Of a stretch of DNA of 64,000 bases, positions 1 through 9,191 are shown piece after piece. Source of the DNA: Novosphingobium pentaromativorans US6-1. Lineage in GTDB: Bacteria; Pseudomonadota; Alphaproteobacteria; Sphingomonadales; Sphingomonadaceae. The stretch covers positions 1 to 64,000 of the forward strand of contig NZ_CP009293.1 of the NCBI RefSeq assembly GCF_000767465.1. The letters are read 5' to 3'. Each line of letters starts with the position of its first letter. The first letter of the stretch is position 1. The translations under genes were made by a program, and so were the position numbers. The notes below the pieces were generated by a model, which was not told where the DNA came from, did no database searches, and saw only the letters and a list, made by a program, of their open reading frames with translations.

Positions 1-1116
1 ATGCAACAGGATCACCGCGAAGACGGTCAGGTAGACCTCTTTCTCCCTCAGCTGACTGCGCTTCCTCTCCGGGATCAGCGCGAGACGATGGAGCGGCCCT
101 TTTTCTCGCTGTCCAAGCGCAAGCGGCTCAAGCCGATCGACTATGTAAGCCCCGATCGAAAGATCACGGTCCACGTCTCCGCGAACTCGGAATATGGCCT
201 GGCGACCATCTACGATCTCGATATCCTGATCTACTGCGCGTCGGTTTTGATCGAGCACAAGCGCCGGGGTACCAACGATATCCCTCAGACGCTGCACGTC
301 GTTCCGTACGATATGCTGAAGACGCTCAAGCGCGAGGTCGGCGGACGCGCTTACGATCTCCTGGGAAATGCGCTCGACCGTCTCCAATCGACGACGGTGA
401 AGACGAACATTCGTTCGGGGGATGCTGTCGAGACCACCTTCTCCTGGATCGACAGCTACAGCCAGCTCAAGGATCGTTCGGGCACTGTCCGCGGGATGAG
501 GATCACACTCGCTAAATGGTTCTACGACGGTGTCCTGATGGACGGCGGCGTGCTCGCCATCGACCCCGCCTATTTCTCGATGACTGGCGGCCGCGAACGC
601 TGGCTCTATCGGGTCGCGCGCAAGCATGCCGGTGGGGCCGGTAGGGATGGCTTCGCCATCTCAATGCCCACGCTCTTCGAGAAGTCAGGGGCAGAAGGCG
701 ACTATCGGCGCTTCAAGTTCGAAATGACCAAGATCGCCCGGGAAAACGATCTGCCGGGCTATTCGCTGGAGATCGAACAGCGTGACGATGCCGAACCGCT
801 GTTGCGTATGATTCGGCGCGATCGCGAGCTGTCCGAGGAGGGTAAGCCCTCCCCTGCCCTCACCCAGGTTTCGCCTCCGGTCGCCAAGGCTAAAGCACCT
901 GAGGAGGCCTCGATCTCCTTCCCCACGAGCGGCCATATTTCACATTCGGCATTTGGTGCGATCGCCCGCGCCAACCTGCCGAGCCCGCAACGCGACCATG
1001 GCCTCGTGGGAGACGACTTCCGGACCTTCTTGCGTCAACGCGAGATCGCGTTTGATGCGAAGAACATCACGCAGATTTTCGCCACCTTTTGCGCGAAGCA
1101 GCGCCCTGTAAACTGA
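1..1116 (+). CDS. repA: Plasmid replication initiator RepA (RPA family)
   Basis: A 371-residue protein that I recognise as the RepA/RPA initiator of alphaproteobacterial plasmids, which binds iterons at oriV and opens the origin. The family-like stretches are PFFSLSKRKR near residue 34, the YDLDILIYCAS segment near residue 71, and the central KWFYDGVLMDGGVLAIDP segment near residue 168. The C-terminal third (after about residue 280) is proline- and alanine-rich and looks like a variable linker plus tail. The start is the first base of the window, so its promoter and ribosome site are not visible. The record was probably opened at this gene. Iteron repeats matching an initiator-controlled origin begin 25 bp after the stop codon, which supports the call. 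Confidence 0.88.
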   Translation: MQQDHREDGQVDLFLPQLTALPLRDQRETMERPFFSLSKRKRLKPIDYVSPDRKITVHVSANSEYGLATIYDLDILIYCASVLIEHKRRGTNDIPQTLHVVPYDMLKTLKREVGGRAYDLLGNALDRLQSTTVKTNIRSGDAVETTFSWIDSYSQLKDRSGTVRGMRITLAKWFYDGVLMDGGVLAIDPAYFSMTGGRERWLYRVARKHAGGAGRDGFAISMPTLFEKSGAEGDYRRFKFEMTKIARENDLPGYSLEIEQRDDAEPLLRMIRRDRELSEEGKPSPALTQVSPPVAKAKAPEEASISFPTSGHISHSAFGAIARANLPSPQRDHGLVGDDFRTFLRQREIAFDAKNITQIFATFCAKQRPVN

Positions 1117-2376
1117 TCAACGTACACGCCCGCCAGCGTAACGGTCCTTCAGGAACACGCTCGTAAATGCGCGGCACGTCCAGGCCAAACATCCAGCTGG
1201 GCGTTCCTGAAGTAACGAGTTGTGGTTCAGATCTCAACGCACATGGTTTTATGGGCAGTCGGTGGAAGACCGTGAGGCAGGCATTGGCGGACTTTTAGCG
1301 GCCGCCCTTGCCCGCACAGCATCCGCCTCGGACCTGTTTACCAGCCCTTCAACCCGGCGATGCAGACATGCAGCTCGTCCGCACGGTACTTGAGGAACGG
1401 TGCTGTCGGTCGGAATTCCTGATCACATTAGCCTTGCCGGAACGCCGTGTGTCGAATTCGCGATGATCGACGTAGGCGAGGTCGCGTCCACAAGGTGCGT
1501 CACACGTCGGCGGAGGACATGCGGTCTTCGTAACAGGCGGTCGTGTTGTCGATCTTGTGTTTCCATTCGGCAGCAAGCTCAAGGTCGAGCAGCGTCCCGC
1601 ACCATGGCATCCCAGACGCCTTGCCCCGGCCAACGCCAGAACCGCACATTGACCCAGGTCCACTTGCCATAGCGGCCCTGCATGCCGCCCTACGGAAATC
1701 CAACCCGCAGGAAATGTCGGTGAGACAGCGTCAATGTCACCGGCACCCACCATATCGACACCGCGCAGCGAAAGCAGCCGCCAAGCTTCCTATTGAGCCG
1801 TCGTCGGATCGTCGTGATCCGTACAAGCTCTGAGCAGAGGAATTCGGTGTCAGGATCCGAGCGGTAAGGGGGCTCTTCTTACGAACACGGCGTAGGGGAG
1901 GGAAGGATCTGGCCTCGCTGTATTTGGTGCCGTTCCTGAAATACCGTGTCGGCTCCAAATGGGCGGAAGCGGGTCTCGTGCAAAATGCACGCCTCGCGAC
2001 CATCGCCCCGCCGGGAATGCGTTCCCAATGTACCGTTCAAGAAGTGGCCGCCATCGCCGAAAGCTCAACAATACGAGCCACGGAATGGCGGGGCCGCGAC
2101 CGTTCGGCTTGAGAATGCGCCGACACTGCCGCCCGACGACGCCGCAGTCCAGCGATCCGTTCCTAAAGGACCGTCGTTGAGTCGTGTGAGGATTCGCCAC
2201 TTGCTAAGGCAGTCGCCATTGGGCACGTCGAAGCTTGGGAGAGCGCCCCCAATGTCGCCCACTCAACTTTCAGCGCCAGACGATCAAAGTGGCCGGAACC
2301 CACGGAAAACAGGCAGATTCGGGCTGAGTAAAACACGTTTTACCGAGTTGGTCAGGCCTGCCTGCTGCAGAGTTCG

Positions 2377-2484
2377 GCACGGTATTTCAGGAACGGAGCA
2401 CGGTACATGAGGAACCGAATCACGGTTCATCGGGAACGGCTTGCAGGGTATTTCAGGAACGGTGAAACGGTATAACGGGAACGG
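2377..2484 (+). repeat. Iteron cluster, five 20-bp direct repeats
   Basis: Direct repeats start at 2377, 2398, 2420, 2443 and 2465, so the spacing is 21-23 bp, about two helical turns. The first reads GCACGGTATTTCAGGAACGG and the others keep the cores CGGT and GGAAC with changes in between. Regular two-turn spacing is typical of initiator-binding iterons. RepA encoded upstream is the obvious ligand, but binding is inferred. Confidence 0.8.
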
Positions 2485-2580
2485 ACTTATGGTTACGACT
2501 CGCACTGACTCGGCGAGTCGCGGAATGTTCATCCACAGCCTAACTTTTTATCCTATTCTCTAAAGAGATTAACGGCGCCT
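2485..2580 (+). other. DnaA-like box and AT-rich segment beside the iterons
   Basis: Just after the last iteron there is a short inverted repeat (GACTC, GGC, GAGTC at 2507-2519). TCATCCACA follows at 2529-2537, one mismatch from the DnaA box TTATCCACA. An A+T-rich run fills 2541-2571, unusual in this GC-rich sequence. Iterons, a DnaA box and an AT-rich element together form the usual opening region of iteron plasmids. This is an inference from layout. Confidence 0.6.
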
Positions 2581-2600
2581 GCGGCGTTTCCTGTCTTTGA

Positions 2601-3371
2601 AAAACTAAGACGAAAGAAGGGCAGGGATTGACCGCCTCCTCTAACTGCATAACCCCGTCGAGCCGCACCGCCGTCGTCGGCGCCTCGTCGCCGCGCACCT
2701 GACCCCGGTCAATCACCACCGACCGCTGCTCGTCCCGTTGGCAACGTTTAGGGACATTTTGATCCGGTTGTCACTGGGAACAACGCAAGGTACTTCCGCC
2801 GAAACAGCGCTGAGAGACCAGAACAAAATACGAAATGCCGCAAAAAGCCGCCCAGAGCCCGCTGAGCGCGTTGCCAGCGCCCGACGTCCCTTGGGAAGCA
2901 AAGTACCCCAGACCGCGCTGTACGGGCTTCCTGGCAAGGCATCACCAGAGCGCATTCTGCCTGAAACGACACTTATAACCCGTCACAGGCCGGATCTGAG
3001 CATGCACGCCAAGTAGCGGGGTCAGCCATCGCGCATAGCAGCAACCACTTCCCACAAATTGGCAGCAGGCATAGTTGGTGCCGGTCTATCATCACAGGCA
3101 CCTCCACGTCGAATTTCTCGAAGCAGTGGAAAGCCGATGCTGGGAAGGGGAGGGACGCCTGCGCAGTCCGCTGACAGGCTATGCGCAGCCAAGTTTGATG
3201 GCGATGCGCAGCAGGTCGGCCGATCGCCAGTCCCGCGCTGACCGAAAGAGAGCCTCGCGCCCTCTGGTCGTCGCAGCGCTTTGCGACTTGCCGTCCCATT
3301 TTACAGTCGCATCAACCGAAAGAACGGCAATCTCACGCTAGTCTGAAAGGAGGGATGGTACGTGGGTGAGG
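2601..3371. other. Unassigned stretch, no supported gene
   Basis: About 770 bp between the origin and the DUF1612 gene. Open frames of 60-110 codons overlap on both strands, and none has a ribosome site or a family I recognise. Position 2748 onwards (GTTTAGGGACATTTTGATCC) has the look of a mobile-element end, but I find no partner end or target duplication. I treat the stretch as spacer or decayed DNA. Confidence 0.5.
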
Positions 3372-4433
3372 TCAAACAGGGATCGAGTCATCGCCGGCGC
3401 GCCCGATCGCCGAAGCAACGCCCGCGCCACGTCGAAGAAGCTCGTCGATATTCGCCATCTCCTGATCGAAAGCGTCGAACACGTCCGCCAGCCCCCGGTT
3501 TGCGGGAAGGGAAGGGGGTTCATTGCGGGGACGGCCGCGCTTGGGCGCTGCATAGCCAAATTCGACGGCGAGGTCGGTGCTCAGGAACACGCGCCATGTG
3601 CGCCTCTGGGTGATTTCGATGAGCAGACCACAGGCAACACCGCGGGTGAGGAGCTTGCTGGCGCCGGCCACGCTCATGCTCAGCAGCTCGGATACCGATC
3701 GGGGCGAGAGCAGGGGCCGGTGATGGAGGAGCGCCGCGAGCGCGGGTAGGACTCCCGGTCGATATTCGGCAACGATCGCGCGCTGCGCATCGCGATGGAG
3801 CCGCTCGAGATCGTGCAGGCGTTCCAAGTTTGCAGTGACGCTATGCTCGAGGCCGCGTAGCGCGGCGTGCCAGTCTTCGTCGCTGATCGTCCGCTTGAAC
3901 CGAAACGCTTTCACGCCGCCAGCGAGACAGGGCAGGGGGGTGGCGGCAAGCCCGCGGTCGCGCAGCGCGAAGGGCAGGCCAAGCCAGGGCTTGATGCTGT
4001 GGTCGATCCGCGCGAGCTGGCGCACGGTGTCGAGCGCGCGGACAAGGGGCGGATGCTCGGCCGCCGTCGCGGGTTCCCCGATCGCGGTCGGGAGCTGGTC
4101 GCGCCAGGCCAGCGTGTCCGGATCGTCGAGCGCCGCGCGCCATTGGTCGAAGCGGTCGAACAGGTCGAGATGGCTGGGAAGGGCAGGGCGTCCGGGCACT
4201 TTGAGGCCACAGCCCCACGAAAATACGTCGATTTCCTCGACCTCGGCTGATTGCAGTTGCAGCGCCTTCGCGTAGCCGGTCCACGCGGTGCGTATCGCCC
4301 ACGGTTTGGCTACAGGACTGACGGTAAACCGGGCGTCGAGCCGCCCGATCGCCGTCGAACACGATGCTATCGCCGCGACCATTTTCGGGGTATAATCAGG
4401 TCCGTAGCGGGCGGTGACGGGTCGGCTTTCCAT
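3372..4433 (-). CDS. DUF1612 / RHE_PE00001-type DNA-binding protein
   Basis: A 353-residue protein resembling the DUF1612 plus helix-turn-helix proteins (RHE_PE00001 family) common on rhizobial and sphingomonad replicons; their function is not established. The C-terminal part contains a plausible helix-turn-helix (LLSPRSVSELLSMSVAGASK, then LLTRG). The far C-terminus has a basic PKRGRPRNEPP hinge of AT-hook style. I start it at the ATG for MESRPVTARYG. The frame stays open to a GTG at 4511, but that would run through the palindrome at 4486-4510. It is divergent from the recombinase gene, with the palindrome between them, so it may regulate both. Confidence 0.65.
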   Translation of the reverse strand: MESRPVTARYGPDYTPKMVAAIASCSTAIGRLDARFTVSPVAKPWAIRTAWTGYAKALQLQSAEVEEIDVFSWGCGLKVPGRPALPSHLDLFDRFDQWRAALDDPDTLAWRDQLPTAIGEPATAAEHPPLVRALDTVRQLARIDHSIKPWLGLPFALRDRGLAATPLPCLAGGVKAFRFKRTISDEDWHAALRGLEHSVTANLERLHDLERLHRDAQRAIVAEYRPGVLPALAALLHHRPLLSPRSVSELLSMSVAGASKLLTRGVACGLLIEITQRRTWRVFLSTDLAVEFGYAAPKRGRPRNEPPSLPANRGLADVFDAFDQEMANIDELLRRGAGVASAIGRAGDDSIPV

Positions 4434-4485
4434 AGCCAATAGTGAACTGAAATCATCTCTCGGTAAAGTATGCCGGGACGCACAG

Positions 4486-4519
4486 TGTTGATAATGGATC
4501 GTTATCAACACCCTATACT
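4486..4519 (+). promoter_or_regulatory. Palindromic operator and -10 box between divergent genes
   Basis: A perfect inverted repeat with 9-bp arms (TGTTGATAA and TTATCAACA) and a 7-bp spacer occupies 4486-4510. It is followed at 4514-4519 by TATACT, a good -10 hexamer. Transcription from that box would begin near 4526, at or next to the GTG of the recombinase frame, so the mRNA may be leaderless. The likely ligand is the divergent DUF1612 protein, by inference. Confidence 0.5.
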
Positions 4520-4526
4520 TTAGAAA

Positions 4527-5693
4527 GTGACCGCGCTAATCCTCGTCCCCATGACCACTGACCCGCCCGAACCGCTGGCGCTGCCGTCGCCGGCGGCCGC
4601 GCCGCCCGATCCGTCGGTGGCGCAAGTCGTCGAGGACGTGCGCGATCTGGTCGGCGCCGGCATCCGCCTCGATCAAGAACTGGTTGCGGCCGCGGTGCGG
4701 GGCTGGTCCAACAATACGCGCCGCGCCTTCTGCTCGGACCTGAAGGTTTGGGGCGACTGGTGCCGCCGTCATGGCATCGCTCCGGTGCGGGCGACGCAGA
4801 GTGATGTGGCCGCCTATATTCGCGCGCTGTCGGGCATCGACCCCTCGGCCGAAAAGGTCCGCGCGATGGCGACGATCGAACGCTATGTCTCCTATATCGG
4901 GCGGGCCTATCGCATGGCCGGTCTTGCCGATCCTACTGCCGGGGAGTTGGTGACGCTCGAAAAGAAGGCCGCCCGCAAGAAACGGGGCGTGCGCCAGCGC
5001 CAGGCCCGCGCAATCCGCTTCAAGGGCGACATTGCCGATTTCGACAGCCCGCCAAGCGGCGTATGCCTCGCACATCTTATCAAGGCGGTCCGGCGCGACG
5101 TGATGGGCCTGCGCGACGAGGCGCTGTTGCGCGTCGCCTATGATGTGGGTGCGCGCCGCTCGGAGCTGGTGGCGATCGACGTCGACCATATCCACGGACC
5201 GGACGCGGGCGGGGCAGGGGCCTTGTTCGTGCCCACCAGCAAGACCGATCAGGAAGGCGAGGGGGCCTGGGCTTATCTCTCGCCCGCGACCATGAAGGCG
5301 ATCGCGCGCTGGCGCGAGGCGGCGCATATCGACAAGGGGCCGCTGTTCCGCCGCATCGAAACCCATTTTGACGGCTCGATCGCGGCGATCGGCACCAAGC
5401 GGCTGCATCCCAACAGTATCACGCTGCTCTACAAGCGGTTGGTCCAGCGGGCGTTCGACAAGAAGCTGCTTGGCCCTATGAGCGAGGCGGAAGTCGCGCG
5501 CTGGGTTGCGGCCGTGTCGAGCCATTCGCTGCGTGTGGGCGTGGCGCAGGACAATTTTGCGGCGAGGGAAAGCCTGCCTGCGATCATGCAAGCTTATCGC
5601 TGGCGCGATCCCAAGACGGTGCTGCGCTATGGCGCGCAGCTAGCCGCCAAGAGCGGGGCGAGCGCAAGGATGGCGGTGAGGGTTGGCGAGTAA
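4527..5693 (+). CDS. Tyrosine recombinase (phage-integrase family)
   Basis: A 388-residue site-specific recombinase. Residues about 45-145 form a SAM-like core-binding domain (SNNTRRAFCSDLKVWGDWCR). The catalytic domain follows with the expected residues: Arg in ARRSELV near 211, Lys in TSKTD at 239, His-x-x-Arg in SHSLRVG (333 and 336), a Trp/His position in YRWRD (359), and the nucleophile Tyr368 in VLRYGAQL. No SD sequence is seen before either the GTG at 4527 or the in-frame ATG at 4551; the -10 box at 4514 favours leaderless translation from 4527. It sits close to the replication genes, and an 11-6-11 palindrome lies 59 bp past its stop. Plasmid multimer resolution is therefore a better guess than phage integration. 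Confidence 0.85.
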   Translation: MTALILVPMTTDPPEPLALPSPAAAPPDPSVAQVVEDVRDLVGAGIRLDQELVAAAVRGWSNNTRRAFCSDLKVWGDWCRRHGIAPVRATQSDVAAYIRALSGIDPSAEKVRAMATIERYVSYIGRAYRMAGLADPTAGELVTLEKKAARKKRGVRQRQARAIRFKGDIADFDSPPSGVCLAHLIKAVRRDVMGLRDEALLRVAYDVGARRSELVAIDVDHIHGPDAGGAGALFVPTSKTDQEGEGAWAYLSPATMKAIARWREAAHIDKGPLFRRIETHFDGSIAAIGTKRLHPNSITLLYKRLVQRAFDKKLLGPMSEAEVARWVAAVSSHSLRVGVAQDNFAARESLPAIMQAYRWRDPKTVLRYGAQLAAKSGASARMAVRVGE

Positions 5694-5752
5694 TGCCGCG
5701 CCGCTGACAGAACATCGTCGCCGCGCAGGCCAAGGCGCGCGCCATGGCATTG

Positions 5753-5780
5753 CAGAGACGATTCCCGCAAATCGTCTCTG
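5753..5780. other. 11-6-11 palindrome, candidate recombination core site
   Basis: CAGAGACGATT, six central bases CCCGCA, then AATCGTCTCTG: perfect 11-bp arms around a 6-bp centre. That is the geometry of Xer-type recombination sites. There is no T-run on either side, so an ordinary intrinsic terminator is less likely, though it does lie between converging genes (recombinase and sodC). Its role as the target of the adjacent recombinase is inference. Confidence 0.45.
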
Positions 5781-5814
5781 TTGCAACGCCCCGACGAGAG
5801 ACGAGAGTGTGCCG

Positions 5815-6357
5815 TTAGCTGGCTGGCCGGATCACAGCGCAGCCGACGCGCGCACCGGCGCCGCCGATCGGCTGCGTGATATGGTCATCGGGGCTGGCGT
5901 GGATCACCAGCGCAGATCCATCGGCGTCGAGCAGGTTCGGCCGGTCGGACCCTGCGCCTAGCGAGACGAGCGCGGAGAAGGCTTCGGCATTGGCGGTGCC
6001 GTCTGCCCCCACATAGATGTTCGGAAGCTCCCCGAAATCCGGGCCTTCCGGATTAAGGAGCCCGTGCGGCATCTTGTGGCCGTCATGGTTGATATGGGCG
6101 CCTGATTTCTGGAAGCCCTGGTCCGAGCAGTCGCCGGTCGCGTGGAAGTGCATTGCGTGCCAGCCCGGCGTCAATCCGGAGGCTGTCAAGCGGAGGAGCA
6201 CGCCGGTACGGCCGTTGGTCAAGGTCGCTTCTCCGATCTTGGTCCCGCCCGCCAGCACGATGTCGCTTTTGATGCTCGGCGGTGCGGATGTCTGCGCGAT
6301 CGCGGCCGTGGCCGCGACCATTCCAACGACTGCCAAAGCAGTTCTCATAGATTTCAT
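5815..6357 (-). CDS. sodC: Periplasmic Cu,Zn superoxide dismutase, copy 1
   Basis: Converts superoxide to oxygen and peroxide in the periplasm. About 180 residues with a signal peptide (MKSMRTALAVVGMVAATAAI, cut near AQT). Metal-ligand and fold motifs are GWHAMHFHATGDC, GAHINHDGHKMPHG (bridging His region) and ALVIHASPDDH, with the conserved cysteines in GDCSD and GCAVI. The ATG at 6357 is chosen because a GGAAGGAG sequence precedes it; the frame opens further upstream without a site. It is 84 bp downstream of cybB on the same strand, probably one transcript. A close paralogue in the same arrangement lies at 60248-60781. Confidence 0.93.
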   Translation of the reverse strand: MKSMRTALAVVGMVAATAAIAQTSAPPSIKSDIVLAGGTKIGEATLTNGRTGVLLRLTASGLTPGWHAMHFHATGDCSDQGFQKSGAHINHDGHKMPHGLLNPEGPDFGELPNIYVGADGTANAEAFSALVSLGAGSDRPNLLDADGSALVIHASPDDHITQPIGGAGARVGCAVIRPAS

Positions 6358-6441
6358 CACTCTTTCTCCTTCCACATAATTATCTTGGACCAATGCGATG
6401 GACGCAATTGCATCTCGGCCGCCGCGCGGGGATAGCGACCG

Positions 6442-7011
6442 CTAGTGGTCATTCTCCACCCTGTTGCGCCCTATGAGCGGCAACATGCGATGCAGCACGA
6501 GGTCGCGGTCGATGAAATGATGCTTGAGCGCCCCCAGCACATGCAGGGCGAGGACGACATAGATCGCCTTGACCAGGATCTTGTGCCAGTCCCCGAAGGT
6601 CTCGGATAGATCCTCGCCTTGCGGCAAAGGCAGATTGGGGGCGGGCACAGCTCCGTACAGCGGGACTTCGGGTGCTCCACCGGCCGACGCCGCGGCCCAT
6701 CCCAATAGCGGCGCCCCGATCATCAGCACATAGAAGAGAATATGGGTGCCGCGGGCGAGGAGGCGTTCCCACAGTTTCATGCCTTGTGGGAAAGGGGGCC
6801 ATGGATGCGCGATCCGCCATCCGAGCCGGAACAGGCTCAAAAGCAGGACGGTGATGCCAACGGATTTATGAAGCTGGTAATAGCCGAGCTTCTCCGATGG
6901 CTGCGCGTCCTCCATCCAGCCCCCGAAGGTCGCGTTGGCGAATATAAGCACGAAGATCGTCCAATGGAGGATGATCGAGACCGTGGAATAACGGGATCTG
7001 GATTCTTGCAT
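6442..7011 (-). CDS. cybB: Cytochrome b561 (CybB-like), copy 1
   Basis: A 189-residue inner-membrane di-haem cytochrome b with four hydrophobic helices. Haem-ligand histidines are visible in ILHWTIFVLIF (helix 1), YQLHKSVG (helix 2), and the helix 4 segment LALHVLGALKHHFIDRD, the family signature. E. coli CybB has been reported to oxidise superoxide and pass electrons to ubiquinone, which fits its pairing with sodC just downstream. Together they would remove superoxide on the outer face of the inner membrane. The pair is repeated at 60248-61463. Confidence 0.9.
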   Translation of the reverse strand: MQESRSRYSTVSIILHWTIFVLIFANATFGGWMEDAQPSEKLGYYQLHKSVGITVLLLSLFRLGWRIAHPWPPFPQGMKLWERLLARGTHILFYVLMIGAPLLGWAAASAGGAPEVPLYGAVPAPNLPLPQGEDLSETFGDWHKILVKAIYVVLALHVLGALKHHFIDRDLVLHRMLPLIGRNRVENDH

Positions 7012-7167
7012 CGGAACCTCCCGGTCGAGTGATGGCGAGGCTGGTACGGATCAGAGCCAGTCGGCGGTTTGGACGAGTGGTCACAAATGGCGTTCGTGTC
7101 GCGTAAGTCGCCTTCCCTTGTTCTGTTCAAGCCAACGAGAAGCAAGGGATTTCGCAGGCACCAGACT

Positions 7168-9177
7168 CTATTCGCCCGCGGCACGATTTCCGGACACAAC
7201 CTGGGATGAGCCAAGCTGGGAACGGGGCGGCAGAAGACGCGCGGAATTGAGGATGAAGGTCAGTTCCGATGCGACATGGATGAAAGCAGCGAGCAGCGGC
7301 CCCAAATATCCGAAGGCCGCGAGACCGATACCCAACAGGTCGATGGCGATGGTTCCGCCGAAGTTCTGCCAGATGATGCCGCGCGTCCGCCGCGCCACCT
7401 TGAGGGTGTCGACAAAGCGCGCCAGATCGTTTCCGAGTAGCACGATGTCCGCGCTCTCCTGCGCCACGTCCGTGCCCGATCCCATCGCGACCCCGACATT
7501 CGCCTCGGCAAGGCCCGGTGCGTCGTTGACCCCATCGCCGACCATCGCGACGCATTTCCCATCCCGGATCAGGCCGCGAATGCGTGCGAGCTTATCTTCG
7601 GGCAACAGGCCAGCCTCGATCTGCGAGATGTTGAGTGAACGGCCCACGGCATTGGCAACCGCTGGCGTGTCGCCGGTGAGCAGAATTGTCTTGATGCCCA
7701 TCAGCCATAGCGCCTGCATTGCGGCGCGGGCTTCGGGCCGGACCGTGTCTGCGATAGCGATTGTCCCGAGATAGCGTCCGTCACGCGCCACGAACACGTC
7801 AGAGGCGGCCTCAATGCCCGGCCCCGCGTCATCGGGGACAACCAGGCCGTTGTCGGACATCCAGGCGTCGTTGCCGACAAGAATTTTGCTGCCGGCGACA
7901 TCGGCGGCAATGCCACGCCCCGGCGTATAGTCGAAGCGGTCGGGCTCGCTGATGGCGAGGCTCCGCGCACGGGCCATCTGGATAATCGCCTTGCCGAGCG
8001 GGTGTTCGGAGCGCAGCTCGGCGGCCGCGGCGGCAGTAAGCAGGTCGTCCTCATTCACGCCTTCGGCAGGCGCGAGTCCGTGAATCTCGGGCCGACCAAA
8101 GGTCAAGGTGCCCGTCTTGTCGACGACGACCGTATCTACCTTGCCGAGTGTTTCGAGGTGGACGCCGCCCTTGATGATCGCCCCGAGCCGGGCCGAGCGA
8201 CCGATGCCTCCCAGGATGGCCAGGGGCGTGCCCGCCGCGATGCCGCAGGCGCCCGCGACGATGATGACCGAGATAGTGGAATAGAGATCGCGGGTGATGA
8301 GCCAGGTGACGATTGCGGAGCCGATCGCGAAATAGACGAGATAACCCGCCATGCGATCCGCCAGCCTCTGGACGGGCGCGCGCGAGCGGTCGGCGCGCTC
8401 TACCGCTTCGATGATCTTGCCGTAGCTCGTATCGCGCCCGATCCGCTCGGCCCGGACTTCGAGCGCGCCCGACTGATTGATCGAGCCGGCGAAGATGGAT
8501 GTTCCCTCGATTTTCTCAACGGGCATCGATTCGCCCGTGATCCGCGATTCATCGACGAACGAGTGGCCGCTGAGCACGATGCCGTCCACCGGGATGCGGC
8601 CGCCGGGAGCAATGAGAATGGCGTCGCCCACGCTCAGCTCGTTGGCGGAGATGGTCTTCACCGCGCCGGTGCGGCGCACCGATACTTCGCGTGGCAGAAA
8701 TTCAAGGAGGTCGCGGATCGCCTTGCGGCCCCGTCCGACCGTCATGCCTTCGAGAACTTCGGCCACCAGCACGAACAGGGTGATGACGAGCGCCGTAAAG
8801 AACTCGCCGATGGCCGCCGCCGCGACGATGGCGATCGACATCGAAAGCTCCATGGTCATTCGACGCTGAAGGACGTTCTCGAAGGCTTCCTTGAAGATCG
8901 GCCATCCGCCGATGGCGAGGCCGACGACGCCGATCACGCTGACGCGCGGAAACGGCTCCCACAGACCGAACCAGACAGCGGCGGCAGCAAGCGCAACCAG
9001 CACGATCCGCACGGCCTCCGGCCATTCAAAAGGATGATCGTGATCGTGATGGTCGTCATGATGATCGTGATCATGACGGTCGCGGTCGAGGCTTGCCACA
9101 TCGCTACCGGCCGCTGGCGCTATGGTACGGGCATCGGCTGCGTCCGCAAGGGTTCGTCTGGAGATGTCAGCAGCCAA
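7168..9177 (-). CDS. Heavy-metal P1B-type ATPase with His-rich N-terminus
   Basis: A 669-residue metal-exporting ATPase. The N-terminus has no CxxC metal-binding domain but a dense His/Asp stretch (residues about 33-48: DRHDHDHHDDHHDHDH). Signature motifs are ITGESMP (actuator), VDKTGTLTFG (phosphorylated Asp), SEHPLGKA (His-Pro of the nucleotide domain) and GDGVNDAPGLAEANVG. The membrane metal-site motif reads AGACGIAAGTP rather than CPC or SPC, so one cysteine remains and the substrate is hard to predict. It follows the CsoR-type gene by 14 bp on the same strand and is probably controlled by it. The substrate may be Zn, Cd, Co or Ni. Confidence 0.88.
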   Translation of the reverse strand: MAADISRRTLADAADARTIAPAAGSDVASLDRDRHDHDHHDDHHDHDHPFEWPEAVRIVLVALAAAAVWFGLWEPFPRVSVIGVVGLAIGGWPIFKEAFENVLQRRMTMELSMSIAIVAAAAIGEFFTALVITLFVLVAEVLEGMTVGRGRKAIRDLLEFLPREVSVRRTGAVKTISANELSVGDAILIAPGGRIPVDGIVLSGHSFVDESRITGESMPVEKIEGTSIFAGSINQSGALEVRAERIGRDTSYGKIIEAVERADRSRAPVQRLADRMAGYLVYFAIGSAIVTWLITRDLYSTISVIIVAGACGIAAGTPLAILGGIGRSARLGAIIKGGVHLETLGKVDTVVVDKTGTLTFGRPEIHGLAPAEGVNEDDLLTAAAAAELRSEHPLGKAIIQMARARSLAISEPDRFDYTPGRGIAADVAGSKILVGNDAWMSDNGLVVPDDAGPGIEAASDVFVARDGRYLGTIAIADTVRPEARAAMQALWLMGIKTILLTGDTPAVANAVGRSLNISQIEAGLLPEDKLARIRGLIRDGKCVAMVGDGVNDAPGLAEANVGVAMGSGTDVAQESADIVLLGNDLARFVDTLKVARRTRGIIWQNFGGTIAIDLLGIGLAAFGYLGPLLAAFIHVASELTFILNSARLLPPRSQLGSSQVVSGNRAAGE

Positions 9178-9191
9178 TTTCGATTCCAGTC

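Larger units (their letters stand above)
1117..2600. other. Plasmid replication origin region (oriV), non-coding
   Basis: About 1.5 kb without a credible gene, directly after repA. It holds eleven copies, some degenerate, of an element close to ACGGTATTTCAGGAACGG. Five are head-to-tail at 2377-2484. Single copies lie at 1141-1158 (+), 1201-1218 (-), 1383-1400 (+), 1930-1947 (-), 2020-2037 (-) and 2157-2174 (-). A short palindrome GTAAAACACGTTTTAC sits at 2328-2343, just before the cluster. Short open frames here overlap on both strands and have no recognisable products. Calling this oriV is inference from the initiator gene and the repeat architecture. Confidence 0.75.

Noticed and set aside
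2713..3016. Overlapping short frames on both strands at 2713-3016 that look protein-like
   Set aside because: They have no ribosome sites, overlap one another antisense, and match no family I know; possibly the end of an old mobile element but no partner end is visible.
4536..5591. Long open frame antisense to the tyrosine recombinase
   Set aside because: It is a mirror of high-GC coding DNA; the plus-strand frame has all catalytic residues.
5753..5780. Reading the 11-6-11 palindrome simply as an intrinsic terminator
   Set aside because: No T-run follows in either direction, and exact 11-6-11 geometry next to a tyrosine recombinase is better explained as a recombination site, though not proven.
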